From: Dioscorea cayenensis subsp. rotundata
Taxonomy: Eukaryota > Streptophyta > Magnoliopsida > Dioscoreales > Dioscoreaceae
Reading direction: 5' to 3'
Assembly: GCF_009730915.1 (NCBI RefSeq)
Contig: NC_052474.1
Span: 2,267,501 to 2,331,500 of the forward strand
Length of the DNA: 64,000 bases
The notes below the pieces were generated by a model, which was not told where the DNA came from, made no database searches, and worked only from the letters and a program-made list of their open reading frames with translations. The position numbers and the translations under genes were made by a program. Positions 11,211 through 23,200 of the stretch are shown here, piece by piece. Position 1 is the first letter of the stretch; every line of letters starts with the position of its first letter.

Positions 11211-11600
11211 CTACAAAACAACAGAAATCCAAAAGAAGAGATGACAACTGGCGCAGATCTCTTCTATCCAATTTGGACGATCCAAGCCTTTGAAGAAGAG
11301 GAATAGTTGTTGGTTAAGGCTTCCATAGGCAGCTAGTTCATCAGCAATGGCGTTGTCCTCTCTTGGAATAGTAGTAATGGTTTGTCTGAGAAGGCTTTCA
11401 TCAACAGCTTTAGTTTTTGGATCAACTAGTTTGGTGGTCTCCAGGCAATGCAGGGGTGTAGGTTTTGAATTAACTGAGCGACCCCTGGACAGTCACAGCA
11501 AATTTTATCTGAATTCCACTTGTTTTCTTTGCACATCTGAAGAGCTTGGCAAATAGTCTCAATTTCATCATTGATGGGAGAGGAATGGCTGGATTCCGAA
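11211..11600 (-). pseudogene. Retroelement RNase H-like domain relic
   Basis: The minus strand encodes EIETICQALQMCKENKW, then a C-terminal part with IPREDNAIADELAAYGS and PNWIEEICA, ending in a stop at 11211-11213. This pattern (PRE/DN..AD.LA) is characteristic of the RVT_3-type RNase H domain of plant non-LTR elements and domesticated relatives. At least one frame change separates the two parts. It abuts the PAGM copy at about 11604 and lies 57 bp from the start of the GAE pseudogene. It is judged a transposon remnant. Confidence 0.7.
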
Positions 11601-11603
11601 CAC

Positions 11604-12800
11604 CACCTCCTTGATGTAAGCCTTGATTTCTCTCAGTTACCTTCTGTTGATCTGAATAATGTTTTTTCTGTCTGTTTAAAAGACCCTTTTTTCTATGCCT
11701 GATATATATATATATTATAATTTGTTTTGATTTCTAATAATAATAGATAGATAGATAGATAGATAGATGGATGGATGGATAGTATCATGATGTTTATACC
11801 CGTTTGATTGGTAAAAGCCTCACCTTTTATTCTAGTATATTGACATTTTCTGTAGCTTTAGTTGATCCTTTTTTTTCATAACGTCAGAGTTGCATCTTAG
11901 AAATTGGTTTGTATATTATATGCTGCCATGTTTGCGCTTCATGAATATGCTAAATGGTCGATATGAAAAGTCTTTTTTCTGTTGGATTTGGTTTGTTGTA
12001 TGCTTAACATTACTTATTTCTTTTCAATTAGTAATTATATAATTTTACTACAATTCATCCTGCTTGCATTTTGGATGTACCCTGCTCATTGTTATACATC
12101 TGAACTGCTTTCTCAGTCAGTTATGGGTTTCTTCTTCTGTTTGATTTGGTTTTTATATGTGTAAAATAACTTATTTATTTTCAATCAATAATTATATGAT
12201 TTTACAGCCACTTATCCTGCCTGCATTTGGGGTGGACCCTGTTCATTATCATGTATCTGAACTGCTTTTTCAATCAGAATGTGTTTTGCGTGTTATGACA
12301 TAAATTATAGTGATACTAGTGATTTTCAATTAAAAAGGCAATATTTGCTTGTGGTTGACAGTTGGTGGTCCAATTTGCTGAGGAGAGTAACCCCTTGTTT
12401 GTAACACTACTGAGCAGGGAGATGAGGCCCACCGGAGAATCTCTTCTTGAAACTGAAAAACAAGAAAGCAGTTTCTGCCATATCTTGTATGGTTTTATCC
12501 TTTTGGCCATCAATATCTGAGTGCGGCCTTGGAATTATTATGTTTTTCTATGTTTATTCAAGGGGATCAATGCTATAATTGGTGCTGTTGCAGTTGATAT
12601 GGGGATCTTAACAGGACAACAACTGCTTTGGATTGTTAGGAGTTGGAATAAAGGAACTAAGGTGTCCAAGCTGCAGTTGCAACGACTAATGCAGAAACAG
12701 AGGTGGTCCAGCCACCTGGTCTACAAAAGCTTGTTGATACTGAAATATGCCAGTGACCCATACAATATTTGTCTTTGTTATCTACTAGCACAGCAAAACT
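11604..12800 (+). pseudogene. Partial inverted copy of the PAGM gene
   Basis: This is a diverged reverse-orientation copy of parts of the PAGM gene at 15920-19586. 11604-11710 matches the end of parental exon 2 and the start of its intron (parent 19175-19070). 11860-12350 matches the rest of that intron, with two instead of four internal repeat units. 12355-12660 matches exon 3, the next intron and exon 4. At about 12665 it jumps to exon 8 and the beginning of intron 8 (parent about 16275-16140). Exons 5, 6 and 7 are absent. Small indels break the frame in exon 3. Introns are retained, so it arose by DNA duplication and not retroposition. Confidence 0.85.
11744..11782. repeat. GATA/GATG microsatellite
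   Basis: About six ATAG units followed by GATG units. The parental PAGM intron has only a short (TATC)3 at the corresponding place (about 19043-19056), so this repeat expanded in the copy. Confidence 0.8.
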
Positions 12801-12815
12801 CTTTAAAGCCTTTCT

Positions 12816-13217
12816 ATTCTGTTTTACAGTCATTTCTCCATTCCTAGGTATTCCTCCATTGAGGACTTCGCATCCATGTAGAGCATTGCGTACTGAAGTT
12901 GATTCCATGCATCTAGTACTCCAGGAAGGCATCAGTATATGCAGTCTTGGACATCCCCGCGCTTCCTCATCTCCTTCGGTTTAGTGTAAACCGAAAGATG
13001 CCCATCTTTTCGGGGATTAGTCATTGATATTCATGAAGATGACCGGTGTCCGCATTTTACCGATTACAGACTCAAGGGCAGTCATCACTTTTGGGTATGC
13101 CCCCAGAAATGACCTATTTAGGACAGGTTATCTCTCACCGTCGCACCTGCCGCTGGAGTTTTGGTGGCCACCCCTGTAGAAGAAGTACATGGTAAGTTTT
13201 GAAATATTTTTAGAAGA
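12816..13217 (-). pseudogene. TBL/PMR5-type acetyltransferase last exon, inverted copy (left arm)
   Basis: The reverse complement matches the last exon and preceding intron end of the TBL pseudogene at 14403-14808, at roughly 85-90% identity by eye. The minus-strand order is intron end, acceptor, exon starting GGHQNS, and a tail ending EEYLGMEK and a stop at 12832-12830. The Trp of the conserved W-C-L-P-G stretch is a TGA stop here, and there are other indels. It keeps AWNQLQYAMLYM, which the right copy has lost, so the two arms have decayed independently. Confidence 0.85.
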
Positions 13218-13364
13218 GTTGTGTTTTTGGGTTTAATGAATTGTGTTTTTTTCATTTTGGATTGTGCGTGTTCTCTATAAACTTTGAGAGCTTTAACAAT
13301 GCTTACATAAACCATCAAGATAATTTGAAGAAGCTAATGCGAGGAAAGGAACTTACTTTACTAT

Positions 13365-13366
13365 TG

Positions 13367-13396
<30 letters not shown>
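13365..13396. repeat. TA microsatellite
   Basis: A run of about 15 TA units within the spacer of the inverted repeat. Confidence 0.9.
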
Positions 13397-13398
<2 letters not shown>

Positions 13399-13664
13399 CT
13401 GTTATTTCATTTACAAATATAAAATAGTTATTGATTTTTTATTTTGCTTTATGTTTGGGTTTTGAAGTAGTTGAACTCATTCAGATTATTTATGGAATGT
13501 TTTGTGTTATTGGGGGCTTGAGCTTGTTTTGCTTTATGTTTGGGTTTTAGGTTTGCTTGCTAGTGATTTCCTCTCTAGTTCTTTAGACTACAGCTGGTCT
13601 ACTTCCTTTCTTTTGAACTAGTTCTTAAGCTCAACTTAGTTTTTTTGTTTGTTTGTTTTTGCAG

Positions 13665-14794
13665 GTTAGATGGGAAAAGGTTGCTGGAGATTTTGAACGG
13701 AAAGAGGCTTGTATTTGTAGGAGACTCACTGAATCAGAATATGTGGGCATCTCTCGGTTGCATATGTCTGGCCTCCTTGGAACACAAAGATCATGCATTT
13801 GAGGTCCCAAGTTGGCATGAGTATATCAGGAAGAAAAGTTTCCGTGCTGTTCATTTTTTTGTGAGTTTTGAAGGCGATTGTACAACTCTCTTTTCCTTTT
13901 TTTACTTTTTTTTTTTCATTTCTTTCCTTACTCTCTGACTGTTCTTCAAATTTCAACACCCAGGATTACAACTGCTCCATAACCTCCATTGAATATCATC
14001 TACAGCAAGTTGAGCGGTTTGTGAGATTGGACCTCATTTCGGAGGCAGCCAAATATTATAAGACAGCAGATATCATTGTGTTCAATTCCGGTCATTGGTC
14101 GACAGATGCAAACACCAACCGAGGGTAAAATTCTTAACCATAGAAATCATATGATTACAGTATTGATTATTTACTGATTTTTGTTTTTCTTCTTCTTCTT
14201 TGATAGGCAAGACTTCTTTGTGGAAGCCGATCACATCTACTCACACCTGGGTCAAACTGATGCCTTTGTGCAGGCCTTGCAAAAGTGGTGGTTGACTCTT
14301 CCATTGATGCCGCTAGGACTAAATTTTTCTTTCTCGGATACCGTTCTTCACACTATATGTATAAGTTTTCAAACCTAAGTTTTCAACACAGTTTCACATT
14401 TAATTCTTCTAAAAATATTTCAATACTTACCATGAACTTCTACAGGGGTGGCCACCAAAACTCCATAGGCAGGTGCGACTGTGAGAGATACGTTGTCCTA
14501 AATAAACCATTTCCGGGGGAATGCCTAAAAGTGATGATCGCTTTTGAGTCCGTAATCGGTAAAATGCGGACACCGGTCAATTTTCTGAATATCACAGCGA
14601 AGATTAATCCCCGAAAAGATGGGCATCCTTCGGTTTATATAAAACCGAAGGAGATGAGGAAGCGCAGGGATGTCCAAGACCGCATAAATTGGTGCTTTCC
14701 TGGAGTACTAGATGCAAGGAATCGACTTTTGTACACAATGCTCTACATGGATGCAAAGTCCTCAATGGATGAATACCTAGGAATGGAGAAATGA
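13665..14794 (+). pseudogene. TBL/PMR5-type polysaccharide O-acetyltransferase pseudogene (right copy)
   Basis: Four exon-like blocks with good splice sites: about 13665-13859 (LDGKRLLEILNGKRLVFVGD and then SLNQNMW, carrying the GDS esterase motif), 13964-14127 (DYNCSI..DIIVFNSGHWSTD), about 14207-14340 (DFFVEADHIYSHLGQTDAFV) and about 14445-14794 (GGHQNS..FLNIT..DGHPSVY..DRINWCFPG). The family acetylates cell-wall polysaccharides in the Golgi using GDS and DxxH motifs. It is non-functional: the 5' exon with the membrane anchor and N-terminal TBL domain is missing, the third block shifts frame at QKW/VVDSSIDAA, and the catalytic His of the C-terminal DxxH motif is Asn (DRIN). Confidence 0.85.
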
Positions 14795-14808
14795 CTGTGA
14801 AACGAATA

Positions 14809-14835
14809 TTGTGTGGATCACTGGTATACCATATT
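14809..14835 (-). repeat. Scrap of PAGM exon 8/intron 8 next to the TBL right arm
   Basis: The reverse complement (GGTATACCAGTGATCCACAC plus AATATT) matches the PAGM-derived sequence at 12745-12770 that abuts the left TBL arm, with about 60 bp of intervening sequence lost. The inverted duplication therefore included the PAGM-TBL junction on both sides. Confidence 0.6.
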
Positions 14836-15093
14836 TTTTGAATTGGTTGGATTTAAAGTTTTTTAAATTGTATTGTGCTTAAATCTAAATCTAATTAATT
14901 GATTTTGTTTTTTTTTGAACTTATTGAAACTTATTCAATAGAAAATACAGATGACATAGTTGATTTTTTTAACTTGTTGAAAACAATAGAAAATACAGAT
15001 GACATGCCAAAAGCGCATGCTTAAAAATGCTACAACAATGTTGAGGCATGCACATAACATCTGGCTATAAAAAGAGAAAGTATGGCTAGGGAA

Positions 15094-15537
15094 TAGGGAT
15101 GGCAATAATTTTTAAATCTAACCTGATCTGAGTTTGATGGGAAAACCCAGTTTGATCGGGTTTGGGGTCGGGTGCATGTATAGGAATTCTAATACCTGAT
15201 CCGAATTCAAACCCGACCTGAAATTCAATTAACAAATATGCCCAATTATATATATATATATATATATATATAGTTTTGTGTTAACTTTTGAATTTTTATT
15301 TTCAATCCCTACATTGAATGTTCTATGAGTTAAGGTGTGACATTGAGACTATGAAGATAAGTATGAATTTCACTCTTGTTTTATAAAATAAATTATTCTT
15401 ATTCATATTCTATTTACTTTTAATGTCTATTTTGTGTTGAATTTATCTATTTTGTATTGCTTTAAATGTCGAGTATGAGAGCAAAATAGTGGGTGCAGGT
15501 ATAGCAAAACCCACACCCTGACCCATTGCCATCTCTA
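15094..15537. mobile_element. hAT-like MITE, 444 bp
   Basis: The left terminus TAGGGATGGCAATAA and the reverse complement of the right terminus (TAGAGATGGCAATGGGT) form an inverted repeat. The flanks CTAGGGAA (15086-15093) and CTAAAGAA (15538-15545) look like a decayed 8-bp target duplication (6 of 8 match), as produced by hAT transposases. Subterminal GGGTTT/ACCC words are mirrored; the interior is AT-rich and non-coding. Confidence 0.65.
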
Positions 15538-15545
15538 CTAAAGAA

Positions 15546-15919
15546 ATATGACAAAATCATATTATTATTATTAATTTTAAATGTGCTTAATGGACAATAA
15601 ATACTACAAAATAAAAATTTGCTCAACGTCAATAATAACCTTAAAACATTATAAACTACTATAAATTCAAATTGTTTTATATTTATGTGAAATTGAGACA
15701 TTTTCATAAAATATTGCCTACTAAACTTTTATATTGCAAAACAAACATAAAATAGTAAAAAAATTATTGCAGTAATTTTACAATTTTTCATTATATACTT
15801 ATGCAAATCAAATACTAATCATCACAAAAACTATTGCACTATCCAATGAACATCAAGCATAAACAATGCAAGTATTTTAACTATTCTTATTGTATTCCAC
15901 TGCTGTTGTCATGGAGAAA
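15546..15919. other. 3' flank of PAGM, nothing else seen
   Basis: AT-rich sequence likely containing the PAGM 3' UTR and polyadenylation region. No gene. Confidence 0.5.
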
Positions 15920-18900
15920 TCAAACATGAGAATTAGTAAAATCAAGAAATTGATAGACAAGTTGCATGACAGAGTTGGCAAGGCGATCAGCTGCTTCTTG
16001 TGTGGATGCTTCAGCATAAACACGGACAATGTCTTCTGTGCCAGAGGGACGAATAAAACACCGTCCTCTTGGGTATTTGGCTGCAATTAATTTGACAAGT
16101 AGAAACAGTAAAAACTCTATGTTGAATTCATAGAAATTAGGCTTGTTTTGTTGAAAAAATCACAAAGATGAATAGTGTATGGATCACTTGTTTACCAGTT
16201 TCAGTATCAATAAGCTTCTGTAGACCAACAGGCTGGACCACCTCTGTTTCTGCGTTAGCGGTGACAACTGCATTTCTATCCGCAACTTTCACCTGAGTAA
16301 AAAAAAAGAAAAATTAGACATGGATGGATTTAACGGCATTAGGAAATGTCCAAGTTTCAGTAGGAGACTTGAGTACACTTCTTAAAACATTTTAAATTCA
16401 TACAACTCAGTAGCACTAGATAGAATGATTCACGCCAAAGACTACATGGCAATGTTTAGGTAGTGGGAAATTAAACCAAAAGAGCCTGCCAAAACTAGTA
16501 CTGCTTTGCAGAATGTAGGACAGATGATGCTGAAGTTCTGATAACTGGACAGTTCATTTAGTCAACAGTAAATGAACTAATGGATTCAGATTCATAAATC
16601 CAATGGGAGAGGGAGTTAGATAATCCGTATGTGTATCCAACAAACAATCAATGTATCCTATATTACATAACGGCAAACAAATGATAAAGTTGTTTCAAAA
16701 GGACAAGAAAAAAATAGACTGACCTTCAGCTGTCTGCTAGGAAGATCAGCATAAAGCTGACTCCATCTCACAATTGACCATCCCATGTAACTGAGCACAG
16801 CTTCCACTAATAGCAAGCCACTAAGAGCATCGCCCACTGCCTGGTTTATTAACTGACTAACAGCCAACAATCTTACAGCAGCCTTGTGGCGCTCTGAACC
16901 TGAAACAGACGGTGAGACAATTAACATCAGGATATCATTGACCTCAATTGAGATTGTTCTCTGGTACAATGTAAGTTCATCTTCAGACCTGCCATGGAAA
17001 CAGACAATTCATCTGATCTGGCATGTAACAGAGACAAGAATTCTTCTGAAAAAATAATAGTTCCATGACCGTTTGCCTCAAAATAGATACCAATATCATA
17101 CTCTGCGGCTTTCTTGTGCAGGTATTTTACTCCTGTTGGAGTAAACACAACTTCCAGGCCCATCTGCTTGAGGTAATCAGTTGATGCGCCATTTGCATAA
17201 GCTGTCTGAACAATGCCAAGCCGTGCTGGCAATGAATTGAATACATCATCATTTTCATTCCTATTGAGGATGCTTAATTGTTCCTTTATGAATACTGCAA
17301 AGAGCGATAATATTTTGTCTCCATCAATAAGATCAATGCTATTGTCACTTGCTGATAAGACATGGAAATATACGAGCCTATCTGCATCCCCATCCAAACT
17401 TGCACACCTAAAACACTAAATTCAGCTATGAAATTGGCATTACTAGAGAAAGTTGATCACATAAAGTTGAAGCATTTGAATTGATGGAACTCACCTTAAT
17501 CCCATGTCAATAGATCCAAAACTAGATGGGGCCACCTTTTCTTTCTGCACATAATCAGCTCCAACTCCATCATTAAGCACTCCTCCTTTCTTTCCTGAGT
17601 TTCTAACTTCAATATCCAATCCCTTCAGCATTTTTTTCAACTCCTCCAGTTTTTCTCCTCCAACACCATTGGCTCCATCCACTAAAACTTTAGGATCAAC
17701 CTCACTTTTCACAATGTTCTCTGGAATCAAATCTATCAAGCACCTGGATTGATAGTTAGAACAATCAAACCTAACAAAATGTTATTTTTTTAATTAAAGA
17801 AACTTTAGATATAGGGCACTCTCAAGCTAACCTGAAAGATTTTGAAAGTTGTGCATAGTAATCAAACTCGGATGCCTTTGTTCCCTTATTCCTACTCCTA
17901 ACGATCCAATGCAGTTGTGGTGTTGTTAAGATCCCCATATCAACTGCAACAGCACCAATTATAGCATTGATTCCCTTCAAGAAACATATAAAAAATAATA
18001 ATTCCAAGGCCACTCTCGGATATTGATTGCAAAAAAGATGAAACTATACAAGATATGGCAGAAGCTGCATACTTGTTTTGCAGTTTCAAGGAGAGATTCT
18101 CCAGTAGGTCTCGTGTCCCTGCCCAGAAGTACCTCTGCAGATTGAGTTCCACACAAAGGGATATTCTCCTCCTCGGCAAATTGGACCACCAACTGCCAAC
18201 CACAAGCAAATGTTGCCTCTTTAATTGAAAATTAGTAGTATCACCAGAATTCTTGTCATAACACCCAAAACACATATTGACTGAAGAAGCAGTTCAGATA
18301 TATAATAATGAGCAGGGTCCATTCCAAATGCAGGCAGGATGAGTTGTGGTCAAATCATATAATTACTAATTGAAAATAAAGAACTTATGTTAAGCATTTA
18401 CAAACCAAATCAAACAGTAGGAAAAGCATATTGACTGAAAAAGTAGTTCAGATACCCAAATGCAGACAGGATGAGTTGCAGAAAAATCATATAATTACCA
18501 ATTGAAAAACCTTATTTTAAGCATCTACAAGCCACATCAAACAGAAACAAAAAATCTATACTGACTGAAAAGGCATTTCAGACATACAATAATGAGCAGC
18601 GCCCATCCCAAATGCAGACAGGATGAGTTGAAGAAAAATCATATAATTACCAATTGAAAAACCTTATTTTAAGCATCTACAAGCCACATCAAACAGAAGA
18701 AAAAAAATCTATACTGACTGAAAAGGCAATTCAGACAAAAAATCATGAGCAGCGTCCATCCCAAATGCAGACAGGATGAGTTGCAGTAAAATCATACAAT
18801 TACCAATTGAAAAGAAATAAGCCATGTTAAGCATACACAAACCAAATCCAACAGAAAAAGATTTTTCATATCAACCATTTAGCATGTTCATGAAGCGCAA

Positions 18901-19586
18901 AAATGGTAGCATACAATATATAAACCAATTTCTAAGGATGCAACTCTGAATTTATGAAAAAGGGAGCAACTAAAGCTAAATAAAATTTCCAATATACTAG
19001 CATAAAAGGTGAGGTTTTACCAATCAAACGCGAAAAAATCATGATACTATCTATCTATCATGATGTAAGCTAAAAAAAAATCAGGCATTGAAAAACAGTC
19101 TTTTAAACAGACAGACAGAAAACACCATTTAGATTAACAGAAGGTAACTGAGAGGAATCGAGGCTTACATCAAGGAGGTGTTGGGGATCGGGGGCATTGG
19201 CAAGAGCATCAGCGAAGGGCTCCCACTTCTGGGTCAGCATGCCACCATCTGGATCAGCGATCTTCACGCCATTATCGAAGATCGGGTTGTGGGATGCAGT
19301 GATCATCAATCCGATAGCGTGTCCGGTCTTGATGGACCGCAATGCCGCCAGCACGCCGGCTCGGAACACCGTGGAGCCAAGGATCAGGCCATCAGACCGG
19401 AACCCCGCGGTTCCATACGAAAACCTCACTCCTGCCACCCAAAAGAGCACCGATCCTGATCCATTAGAAGATGGAGAAGCAGCAAAGAGCAGCGCTCCAA
19501 GAGGGAATCGAGATGAACGAACCTGGAGGGATTGGGAAGCGAGAAGTGGATTCGAGAAGGAGGGAGCGCTGCTTCTCCGATGCCAT
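15920..19586 (-). CDS. DRT101: Phosphoacetylglucosamine mutase (PAGM/AGM1)
   Basis: Interconverts GlcNAc-6-P and GlcNAc-1-P on the way to UDP-GlcNAc in the cytosol. Nine exons give 563 residues in one continuous frame: 19523-19586, 19169-19431, 18073-18192, 17832-17974, 17495-17743, 16989-17407, 16724-16899, 16196-16292, 15920-16080. All four hexosephosphate-mutase signatures are present: the phosphoserine loop TASHNP in exon 2, the Mg-binding DGDADR in exon 6, the sugar-binding FEANGHGT in exon 6 and the phosphate-binding RPSGTE in exon 9. Length agrees with the plant family (about 556). The start MASEKQRSLLLESTSRFPIPPG fits the family N-terminus. It is transcribed in the same direction as TOPLESS, 0.7 kb downstream of it. 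A partial inverted copy lies at 11604-12800. Confidence 0.95.
18280..18850. repeat. Four tandem units of about 150 bp in PAGM intron 2
   Basis: The block GCAGACAGGATGAGTTGCAG .. ATCATATAATTACCAATTGA .. CATCAAACAG .. TGACTGAAAAGGCA recurs four times, the two middle copies being nearly identical. The PAGM copy at 11860-12290 has only two corresponding units. Confidence 0.8.
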
Positions 19587-20294
19587 TAGCTCGAGTTTTC
19601 TCTGATTCCCGGGTGCCGATAGCGCTGGACGACAAGCGAAACGGGGAAATGATCATTTTTATTAGCAGTATTATTCTAAACAAGGAACATGCGGCATTAT
19701 TATTATTCCCACAGATTCATCCTTGAAGGACCTGATTGCAAAATAACATTTCACAAGGCTTCTGTAAAACATTTCCATAATAACTTTTTTTTTTTTTTGA
19801 TATATATATATGCAGTGGTTTTAGTGTTGGGTACCTGATTGTGAAAATATGAGCATTTGTTAAGGGGGCACAGATAAATAAAACAACTTTCTTAAGTCAT
19901 TCAAACATGGCCTTCAGAGGTAGCTAAGATGCCATAATTGTAGCTACCAATTTGCACAAGAGGAGGTCAAGAAGATGATGATCATAACGAATGTCATGAC
20001 TCATGACTCCGATAATTATGACGACAACTTTCTAATGATCCTTTCCTTGCCTCCATAGAACCCAACCCTCTGAGAAAAAAGAGAGAAAAAGAAAAAGGCT
20101 AAAAATAAAACATTACAAAGCTTTACAACAAGGGAAAGATAGCCATCTCCTAGAGCAGTAGCATGGCCTCGGGTGGGTCAAAATAGAGAGGGCCAACTGT
20201 GCTTAATATTTTAATCAGCCATTTGCCCTGAGGAGTTACAGGGTTTACAAGATGTTTCTATGATGATTTGTATGTAAAATGAAGGCCATCCCTG
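19587..20294. other. Spacer between PAGM start and TOPLESS end
   Basis: Holds the PAGM promoter and 5' leader (GC-rich near 19560-19640) and the TOPLESS 3' UTR. No other gene seen. Confidence 0.5.
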
Positions 20295-23200
20295 TCACCG
20301 GGCAGGTGGTTCTGAGGTCTGATTACTCAAAGCAGGGTTTGAGATGGATGGTAGGGTTCCATTCTCCTGAGGTGGCGGCAAAGAGCCCCATTTCGGCTCC
20401 GCATCTGATGGCTCCACCACATGAACTGCACCATCACTCATCCCCAATGCAAATTGGTTGGGCTCCGCCGGATGAGCGGCAATGACTGTAGGGTAAACAC
20501 TTCCGCTGCAGTGAAGGCATCAAAACATTCAGAATGAGTTGCTCAAATGTTCAGTTCGGGTTGAGAATGAAGATAGAGGAATAAGTCACAAATCAAAATC
20601 ACTCACTAACCTGGCAATTGAAGAGGTTAGGTAAGCAGCAGGAGAGATCCTGCATCGGAGCCTCAGGCTTTCTGCATCAAAAACTCCCACCGCACCATCA
20701 CAGAACCCAGCATACACCAAAAGACCATCACAAGAGTATATAGCACTTGATATGGGTGCAGGAAGCGAGTCTCTAGGAGACCACTGCAACACAGATGAAA
20801 CCCCAATCCATAAGTTTTGTTTAACAAACAAGTGGATGAACATGAACACTATTGAATTGAGAGATGAAAGAACAATATATGTGATGATCAAAACCAACAG
20901 ATTCGACACAAATCATCATGCTAGGATATCCTATGACCTAAATGCTTCAAGTATTTTCTTATTGATCACTTCTAGTGCCTCAATGCATCACAGTATAATA
21001 TAGAAAGACTGAAGCAATTAAAACTATCAGTTGATCTTGTGCATGTGCTGGTTTAAATTAAACTAAGGAAATTCATGGATGAGGTTGCTGGGTCATTGAA
21101 GACCCCTGAAACAAGTTATTTTACCAGAAAATGGTTCCCCTTCAATTTTGGATTTGAAAAGCATCAATAGAAAAGATTCATCTGTATTATGAAGGACAGG
21201 ACTCACCGAGCGCAAGCATTCAAGCTTGCTATCGTAGATTGCAAGTTGGCTTTCATGGACAACTAAGAGATGTGTCTGATCATTGTGGAACTGAACTTTT
21301 GTATCTCCAACTAACGGGCTTGCACGACCGGGTGGTGGCTGAATAAACTTTGATTTCCTTTTCTCCCATCCATCAATGCTCCAGACACACAACTGTGATG
21401 CAACTCATTAGATAATGACCCTTTATTGCAGTAAAAAAAGAAATTGCAAATGCTATAGAAGATGATGAATAACATTGGGACCAGCACTTGAGTTACTGTG
21501 GCCCCATAATATCCACAGATCCAATAGTTATCATTTGTATATGAATGGCCACAGCATAAGCTGGCGCATTAGACAAATTCCATAAGAGTTGATAATTAAA
21601 CTTGTCTGTTAGTTATCCTTGATTTCCAACTCAGTCCACATTACACTATCTGATGGAGGATTTAAATATTATCACTAGACAAGTGGTGATGACTCAAGCT
21701 AAAGCATTAAACGATTTCCACATCAGATAATGGTCTAACTTATTAAATATAATTGATTTCCAATTTCTTTTCCAGAATATACCAACACACTGAGGATTTA
21801 ATAATTACCTGTGCATCAGCACCTGATGAAACTAGTACGTTCATTGCCTGGGAGAATGTAAGGCCAGTGATCTTCTTAAGATGGCCCATGAGCTTTGTTT
21901 TAACCTGTACACACAAAATATAAATAACTGAAGTTGCAGAGTTGAAAACAGAAAACAAACAATGTTAACATTTTAAAAAAGTTACCATGTTTTTGAAAAG
22001 ATGTCTGAAATAAACTGAAAAAATAAATGGCCCATGAAATAATTAATGTAAACATGAAGCAAAACGATGCATTGAGAATTTTTGGAGCAAAACACAGTAG
22101 GTCAGAAAGTGCACCAATAAACAAAAACATTGGCACAGATCTTCGCCCAACAAATCTACAATGACAATTTAAGCAGCAAAACAAAATAGAACTTTGTAGG
22201 AGCCATGCAATTACCTCATCAATCCTGACATTATAAATTTGAATGGTAGAATCTTCCATTCCTATTGCAATGATATTATTATCTTGAGGATGGAACGCCA
22301 GAAAGGTAGCAGCAGGAGGAGGAGACATAAAAGTTGTCATAACCTACAGAACAGCTCACCAGATTCAGTGACAATATAAAGACCAGCCAACAAATAATTG
22401 AAGAAGAAAACTCAAGCATTTAAACTACAACTAGAGTATACCATGTAGCTTTGAACAACATACCTTGAAGGTCATCATGTTGAACAAAGAAATTTTTCCA
22501 CCTGATGCAGACATAACATAGGAATCATTTTTAGATAAGGCAATGCACGCAGATGATTCTTCTGCTGGAATACTATCATTTATTTCATTAGTCATGAGAG
22601 TTCCACTTGATGGCTGCCATAACTGAGGTGCCACCAATGCAGTGCTCTGAAAAGAAACAAACTGGTCATCAGGCAGCAAATATAAAAGGGAGTAGTTGCA
22701 TAGAAAAATGCAGTGAGACTGACCTTGCCAGAGGGATTTCGTTCAGTGCGCTGCCATTTCCACAGCTTATGTACCGCATTAGACCCAAGTGACAGCACGG
22801 CAAACCCAGAATTTGTATACAGCAACCGCACGACCTGCAATTTTCAAGGACACTCTGGGTTGATAACCAAGCAAACAATAAAAAATCTTCCCCAGTGAGA
22901 GAATGCAGTAAAGGATCCCACATAGGAAGGGACACATTTTTATATAATATCCAAAAAAAAAAATCACATTACAAGCAATTTAAGGATTTTTAAAATCAAC
23001 AAAAAGTTTGCTTCATGTTCCTCATTTCTTAAATAATCTGCAAAATACATGTGATACCTTGCTCATCGCAGATAATGAATCAGGCAACTTTAAGGCTTTG
23101 AGTTGGGCAGAATCAATGATTTCAGCCAATTTCCATATCTTAATCTTATCCACATCATCTGAAATCCTAGGCTTAACGTCTCCTGTTCTGTTGCTATCAG

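Larger units (their letters stand above)
12816..14808. repeat. Large imperfect inverted repeat (possible hairpin RNA locus)
   Basis: Arms at about 12816-13217 and 14403-14808 are reverse complements separated by about 1.2 kb. Long perfect blocks include 28 nt (13040-13067 with 14552-14579), 23 nt around TAATCCCCGAAAAGATGGGC and 24 nt around AAACCGAAGGAGATGAGG. The spacer holds the upstream exons of the same TBL pseudogene, so one read-through transcript would fold into a stem of about 400 bp. Transcription is not shown by the sequence. Confidence 0.85.

Noticed and set aside
13645-14794. TBL copy as a functional gene
   Set aside because: Missing 5' exon, frame shift in the third block and loss of the DxxH histidine.
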